NCBI GenBank assembly: GCA_903933015.1
Contig: CAIZIQ010000335.1
Coordinates: 1 to 36,660, forward strand
DNA from: an uncultured Spartobacteria bacterium
GTDB lineage: Bacteria; Verrucomicrobiota; Verrucomicrobiia; Chthoniobacterales; UBA6821
Direction: 5' to 3'
DNA: 36,660 nt
Under the pieces are notes generated by a model, which was given only the letters and a program-made list of their open reading frames with translations, was not told where the DNA came from and did no database searches. Shown here piece after piece: positions 10,061 to 18,503 of the stretch. A program made the position numbers and the translations under genes. Every line of letters starts with the position of its first letter. Within the stretch, counting starts at the first letter, position 1.

Positions 10061-10615
10061 ATGGACGATAAACGCCCCAAACGCGGACCACGCCGGGAAA
10101 AACCCGTCGACGACACTCCCAAGGACACGATCGAAAAGGTCGTTTTCATTAACCGATGCGCCAAGGTCGTCAAGGGCGGCCGTCGCTTCAGCTTCAGTGC
10201 TCTTATTGTCACCGGTGACATGAAGGGGCGCGTCGGTATCGGTTTCGGCAAGGCCAACGAGGTCAGCGAGGCCATCCGTAAGGGATCCGAAGCCGCCCGC
10301 AAGGCCATGGTCCCAGTATCCATTTCTGGAACCACGATTCCCCATGAAACTTTCGGTGAGTTCGGCGGAGGACGTGTCCTTCTCCGTCCTGCATCCCCCG
10401 GTACCGGTGTTATCGCCGGTGGAGGCGTTCGTGCCGTCCTCGAGGCCGTTGGCGTTCGTGATGTTCTCGCCAAGTCGCTTGGATCCAACAACCATTCCAA
10501 TGTGGTCAAGGCAACCCTCTCGGCCCTTACCAGCCTTCGTCCCCGTGACGAGATCATGAAACTGCGAGGCAAGAAAGTGCACGCTCCCGAGGCACCCGCC
10601 CCCGTTGCCGCTTAG
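10061..10615 (+). CDS. rpsE: 30S ribosomal protein S5
   Basis: [72 protein letters not shown]...[38 protein letters not shown]. Confidence 0.98.
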   Translation: MDDKRPKRGPRREKPVDDTPKDTIEKVVFINRCAKVVKGGRRFSFSALIVTGDMKGRVGIGFGKANEVSEAIRKGSEAARKAMVPVSISGTTIPHETFGEFGGGRVLLRPASPGTGVIAGGGVRAVLEAVGVRDVLAKSLGSNNHSNVVKATLSALTSLRPRDEIMKLRGKKVHAPEAPAPVAA

Positions 10616-10638
10616 GACAAGTCTAAAATCGATTTACA

Positions 10639-11163
10639 ATGACCACCATGCGACTTCACAATCTCACTCCGCGTCCCGGTGCCAAGCACCGCCGCAAGCG
10701 TCTCGGTATCGGTGAAAGCAGCGGCCATGGAAAAACTTCCGGCCGTGGCCACAAGGGGCAGAAAGCCCGTTCCGGAGGCAGCGTACGTCTCGGATTCGAG
10801 GGTGGACAGATGCCCATCATTCGACGACTTCCCAAACGCGGATTCAACAATGCCGACTTTAAGCCTGTCTATGCCGTGATCAACCTCGACACCCTTGAGG
10901 AGCGCTTTCCTGCGGGTGCCAAGATTGACGAGGCAGCTCTCCGCTCCCTCCGTCTGGTTCATGGCCGCAACGACGGCATTAAGCTTCTCGCTCGCGGAGA
11001 GGTTACCAAGTCCTTCAATGTCGAGGTGGACAAGACCAGTGCAGCGGCCAAGGAGAAGCTTGAGAAGGCAGGGGGATCCCTGGTTCTTCGTGAGCGTCAG
11101 ACCAAGATTGCTGGCAGGGCGATACTCAAGGCCGCCCCGCGTAAAGCAGTTAAGGCTGCCTAA
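10639..11163 (+). CDS. rplO: 50S ribosomal protein L15
   Basis: MRLHNLTPRPGAKHRRKRLGIGESSGHGKTSGRGHKGQKARSGGSVRLGFEGGQMPIIRRLPKRGF. Confidence 0.97.
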   Translation: MTTMRLHNLTPRPGAKHRRKRLGIGESSGHGKTSGRGHKGQKARSGGSVRLGFEGGQMPIIRRLPKRGFNNADFKPVYAVINLDTLEERFPAGAKIDEAALRSLRLVHGRNDGIKLLARGEVTKSFNVEVDKTSAAAKEKLEKAGGSLVLRERQTKIAGRAILKAAPRKAVKAA

Positions 11164-11223
11164 TTTCAAGGGTAGCCCTCGTTACCGTTCAAGTAACAGA
11201 GAAGGCCGCTTACGAAACACCGC

Positions 11224-12726
11224 ATGATCTCGGCATTCGCCAATATCTTCAAGATTCCCGAGTTAAGGCAACGCGTCCTTTTCACCCTCGGGATGATTGT
11301 TATCATGCGTGTCGGCGCCGCGATAACAACGCCTGGGGTCAATGCCCAGGTGCTGCGTGAGTGGTTCACCAATGTTGCCGACCATAGTGCCGGCGGCGGT
11401 GCAGCAGCGCTCTTCAATCTTTTTTCGGGGGGCGCACTCGGCAACTGTGCAATCTTCTCCTTGGGTATCATGCCCTATATCAGTGCTTCGATCATGCTTC
11501 AGCTTCTCGGGGCCGTGATTCCGAAGCTTGGCCGCCTAGCTCGCGAGGACGGAGGTCGTCAGAAGATCGCCCAGTACACCCGCTATACGACGATTGCCCT
11601 TTGTATTTTTCAGGGATGGCTCCTCGCCCTTTCCTTCGAGAGCCCGCAGTCCAATCCTTTTCTTCCCGGAATCTCGGATACGATTGCCCGCCTTGGTATC
11701 CCTCTCGTCTCCGATCCTGGCATCGCCTTTCGACTTCTGACCGTGCTGATCATGACTGCGGGAACTTTGTTCTTGATGTGGATCGGCGATCAGATTACCG
11801 AACGCGGTGTTGGCAACGGCATCTCCGTTATCATCACGATTGGCATTTTGGCTCAACTTCCTGCCGGTCTTGTCCAGGCATGGCGCACCTTCGTTCCGAG
11901 TGGAGGGGAGGCAACCACTGTCAGCCCTGTCGTGCTTGTCATTCTCTGTGCATTTCTCTTTTTGGTGATTGCATCTGTTATTGCTGTGACTCAGGCAACC
12001 CGCCGCATTAGCGTCCAATATGCTAAGCGCGTTGTCGGTCGCAAGGTCTACGGTGGTCAGACCCAATACATGCCTCTGAAGGTCAACTATGCGGGCGTCA
12101 TGCCGATCATTTTTGCCCAAGCCATCCTACTCTTCCCCTCGACAATCCTAAACATGGCCTTCGGTCACAAGGGATGGGCTATTGAGTTGGCTAACCTTCT
12201 GACGAATGGCTGGTTGCACTATCTCCTCTATGCGCTGCTCATTTTCAGCTTCAGCTATTTCTGGGTGGCTACCCAGTTCCAGCCTGCGCAGATCGCCGAT
12301 GACCTGAAGAAGTACGGGGGATTCATCCCCGGAGTTCGTCCTGGCAAGCCAACGGCTGATTTTCTCGACTACACCATGGGTCGGCTTACATTTGCAGGAG
12401 CCATTTTCCTCGTCATTATCGCAATCCTGCCGCAGCTCCTCAGTCGTGCGCTTCAGGTTCCATACATGGCGGCCCAGTTCTTCGGGGGCACGGGGCTCCT
12501 TATCATCGTCGGCGTGACCCTCGATACCATGCGCCAGGTGGAGACTTTTCTGTTGCAGCGCCATTACGATGGATTCCTCCGCAAGGGGAAGATCCGCGGC
12601 CGCAATGCCTCGCGCCCCTCGGTGGGTGGTTCCACGGTCAGTGACACATCTCTCGTCTGGCTCTATGCCGGCGTGGGACTGCTTGTCATCTCCGGGGTCA
12701 CCATCTACCTGACCACTCATCGCTGA
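11224..12726 (+). CDS. secY: Preprotein translocase subunit SecY
   Basis: Polytopic membrane protein with ALFNLFSGGALGNCAIFSLGIMPYISASIMLQLL, VGNGISVIITIGILAQLP, YMPLKVNYAGVMPIIFAQAIL, ADDLKKYGGFIPGVRPGKPTADFLDYTMGRLTFAGAIFL. Confidence 0.98.
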   Translation: MISAFANIFKIPELRQRVLFTLGMIVIMRVGAAITTPGVNAQVLREWFTNVADHSAGGGAAALFNLFSGGALGNCAIFSLGIMPYISASIMLQLLGAVIPKLGRLAREDGGRQKIAQYTRYTTIALCIFQGWLLALSFESPQSNPFLPGISDTIARLGIPLVSDPGIAFRLLTVLIMTAGTLFLMWIGDQITERGVGNGISVIITIGILAQLPAGLVQAWRTFVPSGGEATTVSPVVLVILCAFLFLVIASVIAVTQATRRISVQYAKRVVGRKVYGGQTQYMPLKVNYAGVMPIIFAQAILLFPSTILNMAFGHKGWAIELANLLTNGWLHYLLYALLIFSFSYFWVATQFQPAQIADDLKKYGGFIPGVRPGKPTADFLDYTMGRLTFAGAIFLVIIAILPQLLSRALQVPYMAAQFFGGTGLLIIVGVTLDTMRQVETFLLQRHYDGFLRKGKIRGRNASRPSVGGSTVSDTSLVWLYAGVGLLVISGVTIYLTTHR

Positions 12727-12737
12727 GCCTCGTCTCC

Positions 12738-13400
12738 GTGAATCCGTTGAAACAGCGGATTGTCCTGCTGGGACCTCCTGCCTCAGGGAAGGGAACCCAA
12801 GCCGACCGCCTTGCTCAGGAATTTGTGACTCCCCATGTCTCCACGGGTGCCCTGCTGCGCTCCGAGTGTGAGAGGGGGACACCCCTTGGCCGTGAGGCCG
12901 ACGCCTGGACCTGCAAGGGACTGTTGGTTCCCGATGAACTTGCTGTCCGTATTGTGGCGACCTGGATGCAGGAAAACGGTCCCCGCTTTCTCTTCGACGG
13001 ATTTCCCAGGACTGTTGAGCAGGCCAAGCATCTTGATACTGCCCTTGCTGCTATCGAGGCCCCCTTGGATCTCGTGATCCTCCTTCAGATTTCCGACGAG
13101 GCAATTCGTCAGCGCATCCTGAACCGTCTCTCTTGCTTGAAATGCGGTGCGACCTTTAGCACCTCATTGCATGGTATCGCCGAAGGGCAAGCATGCTCGC
13201 GCTGCGGCGCCCCCTTGGTTCGTCGCAAGGATGACTCAGCCGAGGCCTTGGAGCAGCGCCTGAAAGTCTACCGTGAACTCACGCTGCCGGTCGTTGCCTA
13301 CTACGAGCGTACCTCTCCTGCGATCCTTCACCGGATCGACGCGGGCATGGGGAGTGATGCAATCTTTGCCCAACTTTCCACACTGCTCACCACACTCTGA
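12738..13400 (+). CDS. adk: Adenylate kinase (zinc-finger LID type), GTG start
   Basis: P-loop RIVLLGPPASGKGTQADRLAQEF; FLFDGFPRTVEQAKHLD; LID with CLKC...CSRC. Confidence 0.95.
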   Translation: MNPLKQRIVLLGPPASGKGTQADRLAQEFVTPHVSTGALLRSECERGTPLGREADAWTCKGLLVPDELAVRIVATWMQENGPRFLFDGFPRTVEQAKHLDTALAAIEAPLDLVILLQISDEAIRQRILNRLSCLKCGATFSTSLHGIAEGQACSRCGAPLVRRKDDSAEALEQRLKVYRELTLPVVAYYERTSPAILHRIDAGMGSDAIFAQLSTLLTTL

Positions 13401-13421
13401 GTATTCCAAAGGTTTTTTAGC

Positions 13422-13456
13422 CTTTCACTTTCCACTTTTCACCATTCACTTTACCC
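13422..13456 (+). repeat. Heptamer-periodic pyrimidine-rich array upstream of map (element A)
   Basis: CTTTCAC TTTCCAC TTTTCAC CATTCAC TTTACCC then ATG of map at 13457: five consecutive 7-nt units abutting the start codon. Confidence 0.75.
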
Positions 13457-14218
13457 ATGTCCATTCCCATCAAAACACCTGCCGAGATCGAAAAGATGCG
13501 TGCTGCGGGACGTGCCGCAGCGATTGTGCTGGACAGGCTTGCGAAGCTTGTGGAACCGGGTATCACAACCGGTGAGATCGACCGCAGTGCGGCCGAATAC
13601 ATGGCTGAACTTGGATGCAAGAGCGCCTTCCTGGGATATCGTAAATTTCCGGGTCAGACCTGCATCTCCGTGAATGAGCAAGTCGTTCACGGCATCGGCG
13701 GGGAGCGGCGCCTTGCCTACGGTGACATCGTCAAGATCGACACCGGCGTTGTCCTTGACGGATGGATCGGAGACACCGCAACCACCGTCTGCTGCGGCGC
13801 CGTGGATCCGGAAACAGAACGCCTTTGCACCGCTACTAAGCGCATTCTCGAAGGGGCGATCCCGTTTGCCGAGGCGGGACGAAGGCTTGGAGATCTTTCC
13901 AACTACATCGAGACTGAGGCCCTCCGGCAGGGGCTTGGGGTGGTGCGTGAGTTTGTGGGACATGGAGTCGGACGAAAGCTTCACGAAGAACCGCAGATCC
14001 CCAACTATGGACGCAAGGGTTCGGGCCCGAAGTTGAAGGCCGGTATGACGTTGGCTATTGAGCCCATGATCAACCTCGGTGTCGAAGGGGTCCGGATTCT
14101 CGAGGATGGGTGGACTGTGGTGACCCTGGATGGGAAGCCCTCGGCCCATTTCGAACACACCATTTTGGTCACAGAAAATGAACCGGAAGTGTTGACATGC
14201 CTGCCTCCGATAGCTTAA
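13457..14218 (+). CDS. map: Type I methionine aminopeptidase
   Basis: IKTPAEIEKMRAAGRAAAIVLDRL...SVNEQVVHGIGGERRLAYGDIVKIDTGVVLDGWIGDTA...EFVGHGVGRKLHEEPQIPNYG...GMTLAIEPMINLG...[15 protein letters not shown]. Confidence 0.97.
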   Translation: MSIPIKTPAEIEKMRAAGRAAAIVLDRLAKLVEPGITTGEIDRSAAEYMAELGCKSAFLGYRKFPGQTCISVNEQVVHGIGGERRLAYGDIVKIDTGVVLDGWIGDTATTVCCGAVDPETERLCTATKRILEGAIPFAEAGRRLGDLSNYIETEALRQGLGVVREFVGHGVGRKLHEEPQIPNYGRKGSGPKLKAGMTLAIEPMINLGVEGVRILEDGWTVVTLDGKPSAHFEHTILVTENEPEVLTCLPPIA

Positions 14219-14439
14219 AACACCAGGCCCTAGTCGTAGAGAGACTGTCCAGGGCGCGCTTCCGAGTGGAGCTTGCCGGGGGCAGAAGAATGTTGGCTAC
14301 GGTGTCTGGTTTGTTGCGTCTGAGGTTCACTCGCATCGCTCCGGGACACCACGTGGTTATCAGCATTTCCCCCTACGATCTCAATCAAGGAACAATCATC
14401 CAGCGACTCCCGCAGTCACCATCCAGCCCTAGCCAATAA
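14197..14439 (+). CDS. infA: Translation initiation factor IF-1 (divergent), overlaps map 3' end
   Basis: [60 protein letters not shown] aligns by eye with the IF-1 OB-fold pattern (VVE.L....F.VEL..G..vLA..SGk.R...IRI.pGD.V.velSPYDL..GrI..R); located just before rpmJ. Confidence 0.85.
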   Translation: MPASDSLKHQALVVERLSRARFRVELAGGRRMLATVSGLLRLRFTRIAPGHHVVISISPYDLNQGTIIQRLPQSPSSPSQ

Positions 14440-14479
14440 CAAGACATTCCTCGACGCCAACACGTCGCTGATTTCACGC

Positions 14480-14593
14480 ATGAAAGTCCGAGCTTCCGTC
14501 AAACGCCTTTGCGAAACCTGCAAGATCGTCCGCCGCAACAACGTGGTCCGAGTCGTCTGCAAAAATCCCCGTCACAAGCAGCGCCAGGGCTGA
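14480..14593 (+). CDS. rpmJ: 50S ribosomal protein L36 (Cys-containing form)
   Basis: Manual translation [37 protein letters not shown] (37 aa); CxxC...CxxxxH motif. Absent from the supplied ORF list because it is short. Confidence 0.95.
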   Translation: MKVRASVKRLCETCKIVRRNNVVRVVCKNPRHKQRQG

Positions 14594-14652
14594 CACTAGA
14601 CGTTTAGACATCACTAATTCCCAGGCACCCACCACACCAAGCACCCACGATC

Positions 14653-15030
14653 ATGCCACGACTCCTCGGCGTAGAAATCCCCGGCGACAAGCGCATCGAA
14701 GCCTCGCTCGTTTACATTTACGGCATTGGCCCGAAGACCTCCAAGCGCGTCCTCGAACAGGCCAACATCAATCCCGACATCCGTGCCAAGGAACTCTCGC
14801 CCGAGCAGATCGGTTCCATCATCACCGCCATCACCGCCCAGAAAGTCGTGATCGAAGGTGACCTCCGTCGCGAACTTCAGGGAAATCTCAAGCGCCTCCA
14901 GGCGATCAACTGCTATCGTGGCCTCCGCCACCGTCGCGGACTTCCCGTCCGCGGACAGCGCACCCAGACCAACGCCCGCACCCGCAAGGGACCCCGTAAG
15001 ACCGTTGGCGTCGTCCGTGCCAAGGAATAA
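14653..15030 (+). CDS. rpsM: 30S ribosomal protein S13
   Basis: [48 protein letters not shown]...[32 protein letters not shown]. Confidence 0.98.
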   Translation: MPRLLGVEIPGDKRIEASLVYIYGIGPKTSKRVLEQANINPDIRAKELSPEQIGSIITAITAQKVVIEGDLRRELQGNLKRLQAINCYRGLRHRRGLPVRGQRTQTNARTRKGPRKTVGVVRAKE

Positions 15031-15065
15031 CCGTCACCGATCCGAGCTAACAGCACCGACCATTC

Positions 15066-15650
15066 ATGTCTGAAGAAACGCCCGTCACCCCTGAGTCCCC
15101 CGAGGTTCCCGCCGCAGCTCCTGCTGCAGCTCCCGAGGCCGCAGCCCCTGCAGTAAAAGCTGAAAAAGCCAAAGAGCCTAAGGCCAAGAAGAGCAGCAAG
15201 GAAAAGAAAGCAGAGGAGGCCGCCACTCCCGCCGCTCCCGTCAGCTTTAACCTCGATGACCCCATCGAGCCGCCCAAAATCGTCAAGGCTAAGGGCAGCA
15301 AGAACATCACTCAGGGGATCGCTCACGTTCAGGCCACCTTTAACAACACCATCGTCAGCGTCACCGACCTGCGCGGTGCTGTTCTCGGCTGGTCCAGCGC
15401 CGGCAAGATGGGCTTCAAGGGCTCCCGCAAGAGCACTGCCTACGCTGCTCAGATGGTCGCTCAAGATGCCTGCCGTCAGGCCATGGGACATGGTCTTAAG
15501 GAAGTCGAAGTTCGCGTCAAGGGCCCCGGTTCGGGTCGCGAATCAGCCGTCCGCGCCATGCAGGCGATTGGACTTGAGATCTCCGTCATCCAGGATGTCA
15601 CCCCCGTTCCCCATAACGGTTGCCGTCCTCCGAAACAGCGCCGCGTCTGA
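15066..15650 (+). CDS. rpsK: 30S ribosomal protein S11 with long N-terminal Ala/Pro/Lys/Glu-rich extension
   Basis: C-terminal core [54 protein letters not shown]...[18 protein letters not shown] is S11. It is preceded by [60 protein letters not shown]. Confidence 0.96.
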   Translation: MSEETPVTPESPEVPAAAPAAAPEAAAPAVKAEKAKEPKAKKSSKEKKAEEAATPAAPVSFNLDDPIEPPKIVKAKGSKNITQGIAHVQATFNNTIVSVTDLRGAVLGWSSAGKMGFKGSRKSTAYAAQMVAQDACRQAMGHGLKEVEVRVKGPGSGRESAVRAMQAIGLEISVIQDVTPVPHNGCRPPKQRRV

Positions 15651-15687
15651 TTCAGGATTCAATCTTCCACCCTTAATTTTTTTTACA

Positions 15688-16299
15688 ATGGCCCGTTACA
15701 CAGGACCCAAAACCAAAGTCAGCCGCCGCTACGGCGTCCTTCTCGCCGGATCCGCCCGCGCTTTCGAGCACAAGGCATATCCTCCCGGCATGCACGGCCC
15801 CAAAGGCTCCCGCCGCAAGATTTCCGAGTACGGCACCGCCCTTGCAGAGAAACAGAAGCTTCGCTTCCAGTACGGCGTGCTTGAGCGCCAGTTCCGTCGC
15901 TACTTCGAGACCGCACTCAAAACTCGTGGCGTCACCGGACTCATCCTGCTTCAGCTTCTTGAGACCCGCCTTGATAACGTCGTTTACCGTATGGGCTTTG
16001 CCAAGACTCGTTCAGCTGCCCGCCAGATGGTCTCCCACGGTCACATCAATCTGAACGGCCGCAAGACAGACATCTCCTCCGCGACACTCAAGGTTGGCGA
16101 TATCGTCTCCGTCCGTACCAAGGATGGTTCCAAGCGTCTCGCTCTGCGCGGACTTGACCAGACCCAGATTGTTGAGGCTCCGGATTGGCTTCTCGTTGAT
16201 AAAGAAGCCCTCAGCGGCAAGGTTGTTCGTGTTCCGACCCGTGAGGAGATCAACCCCGTCGTTAATGAACAGTTGGTTGTGGAGTTGTATTCTCGCTAA
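15688..16299 (+). CDS. rpsD: 30S ribosomal protein S4 (lacks N-terminal Cys cluster)
   Basis: MARYTGPKTKVSRRYGVLL...YPPGMHGPKGSRRKISEYGTALAEKQKLRFQYGVLERQFRRYF...LLQLLETRLDNVVYRMGFAKTRSAARQMVSHGHINLNGRK. Confidence 0.97.
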   Translation: MARYTGPKTKVSRRYGVLLAGSARAFEHKAYPPGMHGPKGSRRKISEYGTALAEKQKLRFQYGVLERQFRRYFETALKTRGVTGLILLQLLETRLDNVVYRMGFAKTRSAARQMVSHGHINLNGRKTDISSATLKVGDIVSVRTKDGSKRLALRGLDQTQIVEAPDWLLVDKEALSGKVVRVPTREEINPVVNEQLVVELYSR

Positions 16300-16318
16300 A
16301 TAGATTTCCCTTCAAAAG

Positions 16319-16352
16319 AAAGCCGCCCGGAGCGATCCGTGGCGGCTTTTTT
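16319..16352 (+). terminator. Rho-independent terminator closing the r-protein cluster
   Basis: AAAGCCGCC CGGAGCGATCCGT GGCGGCTTTTTT: 7-bp GC-rich perfect stem (AGCCGCC 16321-16327 / GGCGGCT 16341-16347) followed by a T run, 20 nt after the rpsD stop. Confidence 0.9.
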
Positions 16353-16390
16353 ATTGCCGGGTTTCTAGAATAAAAAATCGGGCACACCAC

Positions 16391-16798
16391 TCAGGATCCC
16401 ATCTTCAGGATCCGTTCGTATTCTTTTTCGGTAAGAGGCATCACGCTGAGGCGTGATTGCTTGATCAGAGCTATCTCGGCAAGTGTTTTATCTTCTTTGA
16501 TCTTGGCTAGTGTCACGGGCGACGAGAGTGCTTTTATGGGGGAGAGGTCGATACAGCTCCACTCGCCCGTCGTTGCTGTGGGATCGGGATAGGATTCCTT
16601 GATCACCTTGGAGACACCCATCACCGAGGGATCTGTCACACTCTGGTAGAAAAGGACGAGATCCCCCTTCTTCATTGCACGTAGATTGTTTCTGGCTTGG
16701 AAATTTCGGACACCGGTCCAAGCGGTCATTCCATCCCTGATCAGATCGGACCATGAATAGGCTGAGGGTTCGGATTTGACGAGCCAGTGATGATGCAT
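16391..16798 (-). CDS. EVE domain (PUA-like) protein
   Basis: HHWLVKSEPSAYSWSDLIRDGMTAWTGVRNFQARNNLRAMKKGDLVLFYQS...GVSKVIKESYPDPTA is a typical EVE/thymocyte nuclear protein 1-like pattern. Confidence 0.88.
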   Translation of the reverse strand: MHHHWLVKSEPSAYSWSDLIRDGMTAWTGVRNFQARNNLRAMKKGDLVLFYQSVTDPSVMGVSKVIKESYPDPTATTGEWSCIDLSPIKALSSPVTLAKIKEDKTLAEIALIKQSRLSVMPLTEKEYERILKMGS

Positions 16799-16914
16799 TC
16801 ACGACTTTTAGACGATCATGTGTAAAAGATCCACTCAGGCCTATCGCTCAGATTGGGGATATGTGTGATTCGCGGATTGTTCCCGTGGGACAGAGATATT
16901 AAAGTGATCCCTTC

Positions 16915-17556
16915 ATGGCGGAAACAGGCCTCTTCATCACCTTCGAGGGTTCCGAGGGATGCGGCAAATCTACCCAGATTCGCCGTATCGCTGAGAAGCT
17001 TCGTGCCGATGGTCGCGAGGTGATTTCCCTTCGTGAGCCGGGTGGAACACCCATCGGGGAGCAGATACGAAATCTGCTCCAATACGACGATGACGCCTCC
17101 GCGATGACATCCGAGGCCGAGCTTCTTCTCTTTGCGGCCAGCCGTGCCCAACTCGTCCGGGAAGTGATTCGTCCTGCATTGGAACGTGGTGCTGTAGTGC
17201 TGTGCGACCGATTTTTCGATTCCACTACCGTTTATCAGGGGGTGGCACGCGCGCTTCCAGCTGCCGAGGTTGCTGCAATCAATGTCTTCGCTGTCGGAAG
17301 CACCCTGCCAGATCTGACCCTGCTGCTTGATCTAGATGCCGCCGAGGGGCGTCTCAGGGCATCTCTTCGCAAGGGACCTGTAGACCGGATGGAGCAGGAG
17401 GGTGGGGAATTTTACGAAGCCGTGCGCCGCGGGTATCTGGAACTTGCCCAGAAAAATCCATCCCGATTCGTTGTCATTGATGCGTCTCCGGACGAGAGTG
17501 TCGTCGCGGCCTCCATCGAGGCCGCGATCATGTATCGTTTAAAGGAGGTCGTCTGA
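16915..17556 (+). CDS. tmk: Thymidylate kinase
   Basis: LFITFEGSEGCGKSTQIRRIAEKLRADGREVISLREPGGTPIGEQIRNLL...CDRFFDSTTVYQGVARALP. Confidence 0.96.
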   Translation: MAETGLFITFEGSEGCGKSTQIRRIAEKLRADGREVISLREPGGTPIGEQIRNLLQYDDDASAMTSEAELLLFAASRAQLVREVIRPALERGAVVLCDRFFDSTTVYQGVARALPAAEVAAINVFAVGSTLPDLTLLLDLDAAEGRLRASLRKGPVDRMEQEGGEFYEAVRRGYLELAQKNPSRFVVIDASPDESVVAASIEAAIMYRLKEVV

Positions 17557-18497
17557 TGGCCTTCGCTCGCGAGGAAGCCTACCGCCTCTTGGAGAAGGCC
17601 CTGCTAGAGGGACGCCTCGGACATGCCTACCTGATTTCCGGTGCCCAGGGATCAGGAGTCGATGGTTTTGCCAACGAGCTGGCCGCCCTCTTTCTTGAGA
17701 GCGGCTCCCTTCAGGTGGAGGGGCATCCTGATTTTCATGTGATCGCTCCGGGATCGAAATCACGACGCCTGCTTATCGAGCAGATCCGAGAGCTTGAGGA
17801 GTCGATTCACCGCACTCCCGAGAAGGGGCCCAGAAAAGTTGCCGTCGTGCGCGATGCCGACCGTCTTATGCCACAGGCCGCGAATGCTTTCTTGAAAACG
17901 CTCGAGGAGCCGCCGGCCGGATCGCTATTGCTGCTCACGACTGAGCTGCCCGAGGCACTTCTTGAGACAATCCGTTCCCGCTGCATCTCCGTGGTGCTCC
18001 ACTCTTCCACGCCACCCCCCATCAGCTCTCGAGAGGAACGCCTTGCTGCCGCCATGCCCCGTTTATTCGGTTCCGAGTCCCGTACCGATGCGACTGCCGC
18101 CTTCGGGTTGACCAGGATCTTCCGGGATCTTCTCGATGAGGTGAGGGAGGAGGCTGCCGAACGCATCAAGGAGGATCTCAGCGCCGAGAAATCTCGCTTT
18201 GGAAAGACAACCGACAGCGACTGGGAAGAGCGCGAGGAGACACTCAAGGCCAGCTCCGAATCCGAGGTGCTGCAGGAGCGATCCCGTTTGCTAGGCGTGA
18301 TCGCAGCCCATTTCGGATCCGCCCTCAGGAAACTGCATGTTGATGGCCATACCACCGGTACCGCTGAGACACGACGCCTGCTCCTCTCCCTCGAGGCCCT
18401 GGAGAGACTCCGCACCTCGCTGGAACGGGGTGTTCAGGAGGGATTGGCCCTCGAGGCGGGATTTCTGGAACTGATGATCACCTTTGGGGCAGAATAA
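17556..18497 (+). CDS. holB: DNA polymerase III delta'-like subunit
   Basis: LGHAYLISGAQGSGVDGFANELA...LIEQIRELEESIHRTPEKGPRKVAVVRDADRLMPQAANAFLKTLEEPPAGSLLLLTTELPEALLETIRSRC; follows tmk with TGATG coupling, a common pairing. Confidence 0.85.
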   Translation: MAFAREEAYRLLEKALLEGRLGHAYLISGAQGSGVDGFANELAALFLESGSLQVEGHPDFHVIAPGSKSRRLLIEQIRELEESIHRTPEKGPRKVAVVRDADRLMPQAANAFLKTLEEPPAGSLLLLTTELPEALLETIRSRCISVVLHSSTPPPISSREERLAAAMPRLFGSESRTDATAAFGLTRIFRDLLDEVREEAAERIKEDLSAEKSRFGKTTDSDWEEREETLKASSESEVLQERSRLLGVIAAHFGSALRKLHVDGHTTGTAETRRLLLSLEALERLRTSLERGVQEGLALEAGFLELMITFGAE

Positions 18498-18503
18498 CCG
18501 AGC

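Noticed and set aside
11164-11223. Possible hairpins (AGGG/CCCT, GTTAC/GTAAC) upstream of secY
   Set aside because: Stems of 4-5 bp; no support beyond chance without comparative data.
12148-12882. 244-aa minus-strand ORF opposite secY/adk
   Set aside because: Antisense shadow ORF; no recognisable protein motifs, and the + strand is clearly secY and adk.
14452-14467. Small hairpin CGACG-CCAACA-CGTCG between infA and rpmJ
   Set aside because: 5-bp stem only, no T tract; too weak to call as terminator or riboregulator.
14594-14652. C/A-rich leader before rpsM with repeated GCACCCAC (14625-14632, 14641-14648)
   Set aside because: The repeats are 16 nt apart and do not keep a 7-nt register, so not included in the heptamer family; could be chance in a C/A-rich leader.
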